Assembly (NCBI GenBank): GCA_012934845.2
Contig: WNNJ02001601.1
Coordinates: forward strand, 116,203-180,202
Source of the DNA: Pomphorhynchus laevis
Lineage: Eukaryota > Acanthocephala > Palaeacanthocephala > Echinorhynchida > Pomphorhynchidae
Length of the DNA: 64,000 nucleotides
Direction: 5' to 3'
Position 1 is the stretch's first letter. Every line of letters begins with the position of its first letter. The notes beneath the pieces are model-generated. The model saw only the letters and a list, made by a program, of their open reading frames with translations, was not told where the DNA came from and did not search any database. Below, one piece after another: positions 10,545 through 20,866 of the stretch. The translations under genes were made by a program, and so were the position numbers.

Positions 10545-11364
10545 TATACATTCAACAACATACGAGCATTAGCTCAAATAGCTGGCTCACAATAAGTTCG
10601 TAAATTAATTAATTAGTTATTTAAATAAGGAAATACAACACGAAACATTGCTTGATCCATTCGTAGTCTTGTTTAAAAAGTATTAAGTGAACTGCATCCA
10701 ACGGTGTCTGCATCAAGGTTGTTTCAAAGCTCAACAATTCTTCTATCAAATTGCATCGCGCCCAATTTATGTACCCTGTATCTTCGAATAGTTAAAGAAT
10801 GATCGCGAAGAACATTTGAACCACGTAGTTGAACCCTACTCCGAAGAGGGTGATGGGGACGTTGGAATAAATACCAAACAAGGCACATATCCATGTACCG
10901 AAGTGTCCATGTGACGGTCTCAAGTCCTAATGATCTCAGTATGTCTTCATAAGGCAGCGACGCCAACGTTGGTGCTAGTTTTGTTGCCCTGCGAAGTACC
11001 TTCTCTGATTTCTTATGTTCATGCAAGTACGTGGGTATACAACCAGAGATGCATATAAAAGTCTACTCAATACATGTGCTAAAATCAGAGGCTGAAGAGC
11101 AGTCGGATTAACGCGAACAAACGCGCGTTGAATCATACCTATCATTTTATTGGCGTTGGCACAAGCTTGATCAGTGTGCTTTTTGGTTGTTTAATTAGAG
11201 GTAACCTATACTCCTAAATCTTTGTAACTATCGACACTTTCCACAATACAGCCCTTATATTTGTAACGAACAGATGTTAAGTGCTTGCGAGCATTATTAA
11301 TAATACGCATGTATTGCATTTCGAAACATTTATCACAAGCTTGCTAGACGCCACCCACAACTCC
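10545..11364 (-). mobile_element. C2 LINE, 3' half of a copy split by the family A insertion
   Basis: The minus strand matches the end of the C2 reverse transcriptase and the C-terminal region of the copy at 30700-31490: LRYMDMCLVWYLFQRPHHPLRSR, then the FDRRIVEL block. The 3' hairpin (GAGC/GCTC at 10564-10575) and an A/T-rich tail follow. Its right end joins, across the family A insertion, to the C2 segment starting at 15805. The reading frame has decayed. Confidence 0.8.
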
Positions 11365-11384
11365 GTTGGTTGTTAAATACTTAA

Positions 11385-11482
11385 AATTATTCCTGTCAAT
11401 TCCAGATTATTCCTGTCAGTTCCAGATTATTCCGGTCAGTTCCAGATTATTCCTGTCAGTTCCAGATTATTCCTGTCAGTTC
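11385..11482 (+). repeat. 20-bp tandem repeat in the family A leader, about 4.7 units
   Basis: Units of TTCCAGATTATTCCTGTCAG follow each other from 11400 to 11479 with one variant, and a partial unit lies at 11385-11399. The array ends 50 bases before the ORF1 ATG. The second A copy has the same array with nine units. Confidence 0.9.
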
Positions 11483-11528
11483 TGCTCGCTACACTCGCGG
11501 ATTGAGCTCAATCTATCGATAAAAGGTC

Positions 11529-12853
11529 ATGCCTAAAAAAGCGCGATCTCAGATCCCTGTTCCTAATCAAGAATCTTCCACATCGGAATGCAATGATGGT
11601 TATACCAGCTTTGAAGTTGGATGCGATTCCAAAGATTGCGATGTATGGACACTTGTTCGTGTTAAAATATCCGACCACTCGGTGTATAAACGTAAACATT
11701 TCACTTGCGGTTTTTGTACATCAGTACGACTACTACAGTTATCCTGCTCCTCTACTCCTGTATCACACACGGCCACTCAGACCAATGCTGTTTTAGATGT
11801 TTCCCTCGCATCAACACCTGACTTCGCATCTTATAATCCCAATATTGAACCTACTCTCCCACACACACTCCTCGTTCAACTACGTACAAAACTTCCATTA
11901 ATCTTTCTCATTCTAACAATGCTAACGGTAAAGCTTTTCATCTCGTACCTCCTCTTTCCTATTCCTCCCCCAATCTAAATAAATCTCAAACTTCTTTATT
12001 ATCTTCACGTACTTCTTACTCGACCTCCCCCGTATCACTTCTCAATAATTTACATCCTTCCATCAAAATCATTTCCAGTAACATTTCCGATCAAGTGATT
12101 CAACACTCCATTCATGTCACTCATGCCCCAACCTATCTTAATTCTCCTTACTCTACCTCCCACGTAACACTTCCAAATAATTTACATCCTTCATTTAAAA
12201 TCATCTCCAGTCACATCTCTGATCAATCGATTCAACACCCCGCTCCTGTCACACTTGCTCCAACCAATATTAATTCTCTATCAAGCACCCCTGTCATTTC
12301 CACTTCTATCTGCTCATCTGCCTCGACACATACCAGCTCTGTCCGTCCACCACTTCCACGAAATCGTTTTCCTTCGAGCAATCGCTGTATTATCATATCA
12401 AACTTAAAGCTTTCCGAATCTGCTTCTCCACAATCTCGCCTCGATGATGTATCTGCTTTCAGGTCTATCCTAGCAACCATTCTTCCTGATAATAACCCAT
12501 CCCTCTTCAATAATATCGATCCTGTATCCTTTATTCGTTTAAACAAATTCATTGATTCCAATCATCTCAGTCCTCCACTCTTAAAAATCGTTTTCCGACA
12601 TAGTTCACATGCCTCTTCTGTACTCTCCCAACGCTTTAAACTTCTTACCACTTCATCTACTTGCCGTATCTTTCCTGACCGATCCCCTTCTGATATCGCC
12701 CAGCTCAATTTAGCTCGCATTGAGAAACATCGACGTGAAACAAACGGCGAGTCATCCTTATCTATACGTAAAATCAACGGAAATTTTCACGTTGTACACA
12801 CAAGGCCAAAAATTCGATGGCGTCCCATCTCTCCCCCTTGTCTTCTTCGCTAG
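11529..12853 (+). pseudogene. ORF1 of family A LINE (copy 1), PHD-like finger protein
   Basis: The ATG at 11529 opens a basic N-terminus (MPKKARSQIPVP). A zinc-finger-like motif follows (CDSKDCDVW, then FTCGFC), near residues 33-68, then a Ser/Thr/Pro-rich region. The first frame stops at 11978; the ORF1 C-terminal part is open in another frame (12095-12853) with RCIIISNLK, SFIRLNK and FPDRSPSDIAQ, resembling the RRM/CTD part of other ORF1s. At least one frameshift separates them. The end overlaps the ORF2 start by 37 bases. Confidence 0.72.
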
Positions 12854-15704
12854 TCAATCTCACTCCTAAGCATACTTTTCGTCTTAGTCTATTCAACACT
12901 CGCTCCATTCTTCATAAAGCTGATATGCTTCTCGATATCTTCGATCAATTATCTATCGATATTCTCTGCATTTCCGAATCCTGGCACTCTGACTCCGACG
13001 ATCTTGCTATTCGTCGTCTATGTCGCTCTGGTTGTTCTCTAGTTGAATCAGCTCGTCAAATTGCATATCATACATCTACTGCTTCTAACCATGGCGGTAT
13101 TGTTGCCATTGCTCGTCACCCAATGTCTTTACGTAAAATCAACGTTAACATCCGTTACACTTCGTTCGAATTACTCATATGCAGATTATCAACGCCTTTC
13201 CCTCTGGAACTTGTGATTGTATACCGTCCAGGTTCAGTTGCCCCATCACGTATCTTCTTTAACGACCTTGCAGATCTAATGTCTCACTGTTCATTGTCTT
13301 ATACTTCTTTTGTTCTCGGTGACTTTAACATTCGTCTTGATCGGACGGCTGACTCTGAATCTATTACTTTAACTAATCTTTTTTCTGATTTTAACTATAA
13401 ATTACTTTCAACAAGCCCAACTCATATTCTCGGCGGTGCTCTCGACATCATTGCTGTTCCTAACTGCTTCAATGACTATACCTCCTTGTCAATTACTGAT
13501 CCTGGTTTGCAGATCAATTCCTTGTCACTCTTACTCTTACTCGTCCCCATCCTCCTTCTCCGCCTTTACCATTATCTACACCAAGTCGACCCTGGAAGCT
13601 TCTCGATATCCCTACTCTCTGCACAGCCTTACTTAATTCTTCACTCTTTTCACTTCCTCTTAACTATCTCTCTCCCGATGATCTCTGCATTCTGTTTGAT
13701 TCTGAACTTACGTCGATCCTCAATAACCTTCTGCCTAGTCGACTTCGACGTTCCCAGCGCTTGCGTCATGCTCCCTGGTTCGATTCTGACTGTAGTCTTT
13801 CTAAGCGTCGACTCCGTCACTCTTTTCGTATGTATAAACGCTTTCCTAAACGTTCTCCCAACTCACTCCCTCCAAATCTTCGTGATTCCTACTTTTCTCA
13901 ACGCCGTTCATATCTCATTCTTATACGTACTAAACGTACTATCTTTTGGCGAAATCAACTCGAGTCATCTTCCAACTCTAAATTTCATTGGAAAATCTTA
14001 AACTCAATTCTTTCACGATCATCTACCCCTTGTAATATAAATCCTGATGAATTTTCTTCTTATCTACAAACTAAGCTATCTAATTTACTTTCCCTACTAA
14101 CCATAGGCCCCTTGTACCCACTCTTCTCTTTAAATACTTCCCTCCCAGAACTATTCCACCTGCTTCCCATATCGCCTGATGAAGTTTCTTCGGTTCTGCT
14201 GTCATTACCTAATAAACATCTCCTTCTAACCCAATTCCCACTCACTTGCTTAAAAATATCTGCTCCTCTATCTTACCCTTCCTAACCACATTGTTCAACT
14301 CGTCCATCCGTAGCCGTACATTTCCTTCCATCTAGAAATGCGCCACTGTTCGTCCTCTCATCAAAAAAGCAATCTCTCGACTCTTCACTACCATCTTCGT
14401 ACCGTCCTATTTCACTTCTCCCAACTCTCTCTAAACTCCTTGAGCGTCTCGTTCTCAAGCAAGTTAATACATATCTCTTTTCCTCTAACTTGTTTCCTCC
14501 CTTCCAAGCCGCTTTTCGCTCTAATTACTCTACCGAAATTGCATGTCTTAAAGTTTATAACGACTTACTCATATCGCGCGATCATAAATTATGTAGTGTC
14601 ATAGTTTCTCTTGATCTATCGTCTGCTTTTGACATCGTCGATAACTCGTTTATTCTACATCGTCTTCGTCATGATAATGGCTTCTCTTTACCCACTATAT
14701 CATGGTTTTCTTCATATCTATCAAACCGTTCATTTCGCGTATATTCTAACTTTTCTCTTTCCCATCCATTGTCCATTTCGTCCGGTGTTCCACAAGGCTC
14801 CGTATTAGGTCCTATGCTTTTCTCTCTTCTTCTTGGTGATTTGTCTTCGATTTCTCATAAATTTAACTTCCATGTTATTCAATATGCTGATGACATTCTC
14901 ATCTATGTTCATGCACCTGTTTATCGTATTCACGATCTTAGTGTTTCTGCTTCCGACTGTCTTGTCTCAATTTCCAATAACCTTTCTTCCCTTCGCCTTT
15001 CTCTGAATCCTGATAAATCCAAAATTATGTGGATCCTACCTCAACGCCTCGGCTTCGAACCTCCCTCCTTATCATTAAATTCTACAATTATTTCTATCGT
15101 TGATAATCTCGTTTTCCTAGGCTTCCATTTTGACAACCGACTTTCACTTAAACCTTTCGTTAGAGATAAAGTACGCTCATCTACCTTGATACTCCGCAAA
15201 CTCCGTCAAGTTCGTAGATTGATCGATTTCCCTTCTTGTATGACTCTAATATCTTCTCTCCTTTTTTCTAGACTCGATTAATGTCTTAGTCTATTTCCCA
15301 ACTCACCTAAATCCACTCGTCTTCCCCTACAACGCATCGTCAACGCAGCCGTCCGAATTTTCCTTCGTCTTGGTCGTTTTGATCAAACATCCTACCATCT
15401 TGCTTCTCTCGATTTGCCTACAATTTATTGTCGTGTTCAAATTCGTCTTCTTATCGTTGCTTTCCGCCTTGTAACTTTTCATACCCCTTCATTTCTCAAC
15501 CTTCCTTTTCTTGATAATTCTCGTCCTGTTTACTGTTCCTTGCGTTCCTGTAATTCCCTTCTTTTACATGTCCCAAACTACTCTACCTCTTTTGGACTCC
15601 GCTCCTTCCTGGTGGCTGCTCCTCTATCGTGGAACCATCTGCCCATTCATATATGCCATCAACTTCCTTGCCGTGCTTTAAACTACAAATCCGATCCCAT
15701 TTAA
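12817..15704 (+). pseudogene. ORF2 of family A LINE (copy 1), APE endonuclease plus reverse transcriptase
   Basis: The ATG at 12817 lies inside the end of ORF1. The endonuclease reads LSLFNTRSILHK, LCISESWHSDSDD, SFVLGDFNIRLD and ALDIIAVPN. At about 13508 one base is missing in the SDH motif region and the frame is lost. The same change is present in copy 2. The reverse transcriptase is open in later frames: FRSNYSTEIACLKVYNDLL, LDLSSAFDIVD, GVPQGSVLGPMLF and QYADDILIY near 14890. The C-terminal LLHVPNYS..FGLRSFLVAAPLSWN block ends near 15700. Sequence style (SAFDIVDxS, HSTEIA) places it with L2-like elements of the CR1 group. Confidence 0.78.
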
Positions 15705-15750
15705 ACAATTTATCTGCTTGACTTTTTCATTTTTGTTTGTGGACTTGTAA

Positions 15751-15767
15751 GCGTACAGCTTGTACGC
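15751..15767 (+). promoter_or_regulatory. 3' stem-loop of family A LINE
   Basis: GCGTAC (15751-15756) pairs perfectly with GTACGC (15762-15767) around a 5-base loop. In other copies the stem is GCGTGC/GCACGC, so both sides changed together. It is probably the RNA site recognised by the element's reverse transcriptase. Confidence 0.6.
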
Positions 15768-15804
15768 ATTTGCCACATTAAATAAATTTGTATTATTATT
15801 AAAA

Positions 15805-16800
15805 AACTCCACATTATCTATGCCAGTTTGCAAATTATCAACATCCTCAAATGAATGAATGGGCTGCAATATTTCTAAGTCATCTGCATACAAACATGAT
15901 CGAGAGCGAATGCACCTAAACAAATCGTTAACATAGATGCTAAATAATAGCGGACCCAAAACTGAACCTCGAGGTACTCCAAGATGACATTCTCTAGACA
16001 CATACAATGACCAATCGACAAGTACTCGAAAGCAACGATCACGAAGAAATTCTCTAATCCAATCAACCATTATGTTTGGGAGTCCAGTATTGACAAGTTT
16101 CTGAAGAAGTAGACCATGATCTACTCTATCAAAAGCTTTTGAAAAGTCGAAGAATATAATGTCTGTATCAGTATAGTGCGTCTTATTCGCTGTCCAATCA
16201 AGATGAGCATCAAGCAAATTTGAAACAGTCGAATAACCCTCCCGAAATCCGTGCTGATTAGGGACTAAAATTTTTCCTACACGAAAAAACTCAACCATGT
16301 TGCGATGCACAAGCCTCTCCAACACTATACAGCAAATGCAGGTAATGCTCTCCGGCCTATAATTCTCCACCGAAGAGCGATCTCCCTTCTTGAAGTAGGG
16401 AAGAACAATTGACTGCTTCCACACATTAGGAAGAGATCTTTCTAAGATTGACTGGCGAAAAATTGCACAGAGAGGAACGCAAATTGAGCCTGCTAATCTG
16501 CGCAGATAAACAGAAGGTAGTAAGTCACAACCTCTTGAATTATTTGCTTTTAGACGGCGTAATTCGGAATAGACTTTAGCTGGCGTTATCAAATTGTCAA
16601 GGTTCAACTCAGACACGTGTCAGAGTAAGTGTTCAGCACACTAGATTCCATAAAAAAAGTTTCATGTTCATTTGCGGGCTCTACTGAAGTGCAATAGTGA
16701 GCCGCAAACTTTTCAGCTAGTTGAATGCATCTGTGAGCTGAAATTCTTCTGGTTGTGGCACAATATTATCCTCACATGTATTGTTTTTATTCTTGATACA
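15805..16800 (-). mobile_element. C2 LINE, 5' half of the copy split by family A
   Basis: The minus strand encodes the first part of the C2 reverse transcriptase from the linker (LAEKFAAHYCTSVEP near 16700) through YFKKGDRSSVENYRPESIT and NQHGFREGYSTVSNLL. FFDFSKAFDRVDHG, GVPRGSVLGPLLF and YADDLEI follow. It then stops at the family A insertion, and the rest of the same element resumes at 11364 and runs to 10545. ORF1 and the endonuclease are absent, so the copy was 5'-truncated before A landed in it. Confidence 0.82.
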
Positions 16801-17825
16801 GCATGACGCTACTAATCAGTCTGGGTGGGTCTCATCAGCTGTTGACCCGGACCTACACTTCACGTTTCGACCCTTATTATCTGCTTACTCCGCACGCTGG
16901 TGCTGATCTTCTTTGAACTCAGGACGTCTGTATCTTGATTCAACTGGGCACGTGTGAGTTTCTCTCAGTCATTGTTTCACACTTAGGAGGTCCCTTAGGT
17001 ATTGCCGTGTGCTACAGGTCGCCGCAATCATCCGTATTGAATCATGAATTCTCTAAACTAATTAGTCACTGTTCTGAGCTTGAAGAATATTTATTAGTTG
17101 ACGATTTTAATATACCCTCAGCTGGTCACATCGGGAATTATGTTTTGGATAGTGGTTCTTCCAAGTCGGATGTGGATTTGTGAAATTTTATTACAAATAA
17201 TCTCATGTTAGAGCAACATGTGCATTCGCCCACCGGATTCGCGCAAAACATGTCTAGATTTGGTATTTTCCAAATTAATTACAAGTGTGGGTAATAAAAA
17301 AATCTTTTTTAACTTGGCTAATATGAGCACTCAGAGTTCCATTGAATTGAGTGATCATTGCATGATCTTATTCAATTATTTTCCTAGGTGTATGATCCCA
17401 AAATGGGAAAATCTGATAGTGTCGAAAAGATCTTGGCACCAAATTGATGAAGACTCATTACGAGAGGCGGCATTAGGAACATCATTCAACTGTGCTAGTG
17501 AAGACATTGAGATAAGGTGGCATGTTATTGAATCAGGTTTAGTGACTCTTGCAGATAAGTTTGCACCACTACGTAGAGTACCAAAAAGTAAAGCTAAATA
17601 CCCGCCTTGGTTTGACACTGAATTGCGATATGCTCTCGAACATAGGAATCGACTATTTGAACTAAGCCGTCATCAGAATAATTTTTAAAAGCGATATACA
17701 ATGTTCCGTAATTTCGTCAATCGCCTTAAGATTACAAAAAGGCAAAGTTTTGAAGATCAATTAGCTTTACAAATTGATACAGAACCAAAAAAATTTTGGA
17801 CTTATGTGAAAGCAAAGTGTTGAAA
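16801..17825 (+). mobile_element. CR1-like LINE fragment, endonuclease and linker region
   Basis: Open pieces at 16935-17183 and 17218-17688 encode the middle of a LINE endonuclease (IAVCYRSPQ, LVDDFNIPSAG, TCLDLVFS, SDHCMILFN). The start of the linker before the RT follows (YPPWFDTELRYALEHRN). Stop codons separate the pieces and both element ends are missing. It resembles families C and E but is distinct from the copies here. Bases 16801-16930 are relatively GC-rich and unassigned. Confidence 0.65.
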
Positions 17826-18529
17826 TGCCTTCAATCACAATGTCATACAGGCAACCAAAACGATCAGTGGGTACTTCATTCTACTAATGAGTGTTGCCGG
17901 GTACTTATCATTTCGGTGCTAAAGTGATCGTCTAGAAGTGACACGGTAACTGAAAGTCGGAAAATAAAGGCTCAACCAAGCAATACTATTTTCTACATAT
18001 ATTTTATGATAATTTGAACATATTAAATAAATATGGTTTGTAAATATTTAATATATTTGATTTACAAAACCGTCTCGCTGAACATTAATTCCGACATAAT
18101 TATGAGAAACTAAGACCATTCCTTCTTTCACACCTTTAAACAACTTATTTCAATCCAACTCCTCTTCCTCTGCAAAGTTTGACTGATCTTTCTTAATTTC
18201 ACATATGTCCTTTTGGCGTATATATCGTGTCCAGTAAAGTACTGAATTTGATTTTTTTTTATTTTTTTATTATTTTTTATTCGTAGACCTATAACCGGCT
18301 TCGCTCACATTTGCCACATAATATATTCTATTATATTCTATTATTATTTTAATCTGTTGAAATAAGATATTAAAATAGATAATCAAATTTCATCAGAGGA
18401 GGCACGTCATTATATGTTGGGTCGAGGCCGCTCGTATAAAATACGTAGACTCAGTTATCTAATCTGATTTAGTCAAGACTTATTTATTAATTATTATTTA
18501 ACTTTATAATAATTAATCTTATATTTTAA
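17826..18529. other. Intergenic stretch with a LINE-tail-like scrap
   Basis: No coding signal. Around 18280-18325 a short block with 'cacatttgccacata' resembles the 3' tail of families A and B, so a LINE tail or a tail-sharing SINE may end here. The block at 18440-18475 repeats part of 1225-1260. Confidence 0.35.
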
Positions 18530-18731
18530 ATAGTTGATACTGATCTATTGATAAATAATTATAGGAGCTGGATCAAAGGAAAGAAGAAATTATTTTTGAT
18601 ATTTCGCTAATTACTGTTAGCATCTTCAGAAAATTACCTGAAAATTAGGTAATTTTCTGAAGATGCTAACAGTAGTTAGCGAAATATCAAAAATAATTTC
18701 TTCTTTCCTTTGATGCAGTTCCAATAATTAT
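18530..18731. repeat. Foldback MITE-like palindrome, copy 1
   Basis: The arms 18554-18639 and 18647-18732 are almost perfect reverse complements around a 7-base spacer, so the element folds into one long hairpin. The ends read 'ggagctggatcaaa' and its complement. A second copy lies at 21631-21845. No transposase is encoded. It is probably a non-autonomous DNA transposon. Confidence 0.75.
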
Positions 18732-19369
18732 TTCTAATCTTATATAATAATTATTTATTCTTCTTTTTCTTCAGTGTTTGTTCTGCTTCGTTACGGAGTC
18801 CCATTTTCCCACTGTCACGCCGATGGTTCGTTTGCGCGAACAACGCGGCCGTATCATTGTAGTCGCCTTTTGCGAAGTTCATTGAGACACAATTTCGTAC
18901 TGTTGATGTGACGGTTTTGCTTTACGACGGGCTTGTCACGACGTCTATCGCCAACCGTCCTCCTTTCTCAGCACGTGCTTGGGACCGGCCATGGTGGAGT
19001 TAAAGAGATAATATATATTATTCATCTCTAATGCTTATTTACTTATTACATTTTTAGTTTAGTCCCATATACATGTATTTTTTGCATTTGACTATTTTTT
19101 TACCCAAAAATGCTCTTCAATTCTAGGGGAAATCAAATTCTGGGAATTTGTGTTTAATTATCGAGGAAGAGACAAGACCTTTTTAAATTTACTCCGAAAA
19201 TAATCCAACGAGATAAGAATATTTATGCTGTTACTAATTACAAAGTACGTTTCGCATTAACAAATCCATATCCCCAAGATTGAAATTGTGAATAAAAATT
19301 CACATAAAAAATATAATAATATAATATAATATTTATATTTAGTAATCATATAAGCCTCACGAGAAAGAA
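18732..19369. other. Unassigned stretch with a GC-richer island
   Basis: Bases 18785-18990 are clearly richer in CG dinucleotides than their surroundings but hold no open frame or known repeat. 'ccatggtggagtta' at about 18988 recurs near 19641. Confidence 0.3.
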
Positions 19370-19645
19370 TTATGAATGCCGTTTCGTCATCACTATGACT
19401 CATCAGTGCCAGTTCTCTCCCACTGCTGAATGCATAGGAAAACTAGCAGACAGCAATCAACGAATGAATCAAGTGCATGATGTACTAGAAAATCTCAATT
19501 CACGCGGAATGGTATCATCATTTAAGAAATATTTATATTGTATGTTAATTTATATTATAATATTAATATTATATGGTATGCGTAAACGCTCATTAATTAT
19601 GATTTTTGTAAATTAAAATGTCATTTGTATTATTATATGGCCATG
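19370..19645. repeat. Dispersed repeat shared with the flank of the Penelope-like fragment
   Basis: The segment resembles 21985-22110 ('ccgtttcgtcat..atgactcat..gtgc' and 'gatgatgtactagaaaa' type words). Near 19572 it also resembles 22320-22370 inside the Penelope-like RT ('tattatatggtatgc..'). It is probably a more deleted copy of that element with its 3' flank. Confidence 0.45.
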
Positions 19646-19855
19646 GTGGAGTTATACTTATTTATTATTTAGCATTATTTTTAAATATATTATATAAAAT
19701 ACCAATGAAAAATATCATCGTTATTTTAAATATAATTTTAGACAAAAAGTCTAAACGAAAATTTTTGGTACCTCAATAAAAATTAATGAATCCTTAAATA
19801 AGAATTCATCATACAAAGATGCTTAACATATAAATTTTATAAATTACAAATGCTG

Positions 19856-20012
19856 TAAGACTGAACCCGCTTCATCATCGGATGCAACGACGTCTTTTGA
19901 CAACCCGGCCTTGTGGCTTTGACGTGTGCTTACAGCGATGTCAATAGAGAGTGCATGCTCGATGTTAGAACCCCTTATACAGATATTGCAGTGCACACGC
20001 TTTCATCGTCAG
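19856..20012 (-). mobile_element. tRNA-derived SINE, copy 1
   Basis: On the minus strand the segment reads a damaged B-box region (near 19955-19975) followed by the same body and tail as the copy at 20690-20866: 'caagcccgatgatgaagcggg'-like words near 19865-19890. Its head is more decayed than in copy 2. Confidence 0.55.
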
Positions 20013-20048
20013 ACTGAACACAAAATTTGTGATAGCAACTTTAAATAA

Positions 20049-20205
20049 TGAAGCTCCCCAGGTTCCGCTGTAGCTTTATTATGAGGCGCCGCAATTACTC
20101 GTGTCGTATGTACCAACAGAGAACTGTATATTAATGTACACCACGTCAGTTAAGTAAAAGCAACAAAAGAAATATATACACAATATACCACAAAAGAAAA
20201 AAGTA
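20049..20205. repeat. Dispersed AT-rich repeat unit R1, copy 1
   Basis: About 150 bases match 20419-20570: 'ttccgctgtag.tttattatg', 'gtacaccacgtcagtt' and 'gaaatatatacacaatatac'. The last word also recurs at 20999 and 22749. I do not recognise the family. Confidence 0.55.
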
Positions 20206-20418
20206 TTATGTTCGGTAATCTCGAGATGAGGAGCTTGAGAAACCTTAGTCTTTGCTCCGGGGGGGACGTCCTCTAGAGAAGAAGACTAATCCCGATATAG
20301 CACAAGTACCCCAAATGCGTACTTGGGATTTCCCATTCAATAGCAGATGCTGAGCCCGTTTCATAGCCCACCTAGCTTTCTTCAGGATTCGTTTATGTCT
20401 ATCTATGTCAACGGAAGA

Positions 20419-20570
20419 TTGAAGCTTCCAATCTTCCGCTGTAGTTTTATTATGCGGCAACGCAATTCCTCATGTCGTATGCACCTAACGATAATTGCAC
20501 ATTAGTGTACACCACGTCAGTTTAGTAAAAGTAACAAACGAAATATATACACAATATACCACAAAAGAAA
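20419..20570. repeat. Dispersed AT-rich repeat unit R1, copy 2
   Basis: Same unit as 20049-20205, in the same orientation. The 210 bases between the two copies (20206-20418) contain no recognisable gene. Further copies of the terminal part are at 20985-21125 and 22735-22870, where it continues into 'ggattaaaattacaatatc'. Confidence 0.55.
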
Positions 20571-20573
20571 AGA

Positions 20574-20632
20574 AACGTCTGCTTACAGAGATGTCAATAT
20601 ATAGTGCATGCTCGAGGTTTGAACCCCGTACA
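20574..20632 (-). mobile_element. tRNA-derived SINE, short fragment
   Basis: It carries the B-box region ('gaggtttgaaccccgtac' on the plus strand) and part of the adjoining body of the SINE at 20690-20866. Confidence 0.5.
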
Positions 20633-20689
20633 AATAAAAGTCATCGCTAATAAAGGTTATCGCTAATAATAAAAGCTAATAAAAAAGTT

Positions 20690-20866
20690 TATAATGAACA
20701 GTGGTCCCGCTTCATCATCGGGTGCCCCAACGTCTTTCGACAACGCGATCTTGTGGCTTTGACGTGTGCTTACAGAGAAGTCAATAGAGAGTGCATGCTC
20801 GAGGTTTGAACCCCGTACATAGAGTTTGCAATGCACACGCCTCCACCATTCGGCCACGCGGGGCTT
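20690..20866 (-). mobile_element. tRNA-derived SINE, copy 2, best preserved
   Basis: Read on the minus strand from 20866 it starts like a tRNA of the Ser/Leu type: GCCCCGCGTGGCCGAATGG, with a good A box (20843-20856). A B box GGGTTCAAACC (20803-20813) follows. These two form an internal RNA polymerase III promoter. After the tRNA-like head comes an unrelated body of about 100 bases and an A/T tail. The anticodon arm does not pair well, so it is not a functional tRNA. Two further pieces are nearby. Confidence 0.65.

Larger units (their letters stand above)
11365..15804 (+). mobile_element. L2/CR1-group LINE, family A, full-length copy inserted in a C2 LINE
   Basis: The element is about 4.44 kb and is flanked by a 6-bp direct repeat AACTCC (11359-11364 and 15805-15810). 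An uninterrupted C2 copy carries this site once, so it is a target-site duplication. It has a 20-bp tandem repeat in its leader, ORF1 (11529-12853), ORF2 (12817 to about 15700), a 3' stem-loop at 15751-15767 and a short A/T tail. ORF1 has one break and ORF2 has several, so it is inactive. The clean ends make it the best reference for family A. Confidence 0.85.

Noticed and set aside
11385-11482. Short direct repeats considered as a CRISPR array
   Set aside because: The units are head-to-tail without spacers and lie in a LINE leader in a eukaryotic genome.
18785-18990. GC-richer island as a CpG promoter or exon
   Set aside because: No open frame, splice site or neighbouring gene supports it.
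20245-20460. A 71-codon minus-strand frame
   Set aside because: It overlaps the R1 repeat copy and shows no protein motif.
20790-20866. A minus-strand tRNA gene
   Set aside because: A and B boxes are present but the anticodon arm does not pair, and the same head is linked to a shared body in other copies, so it is a SINE.
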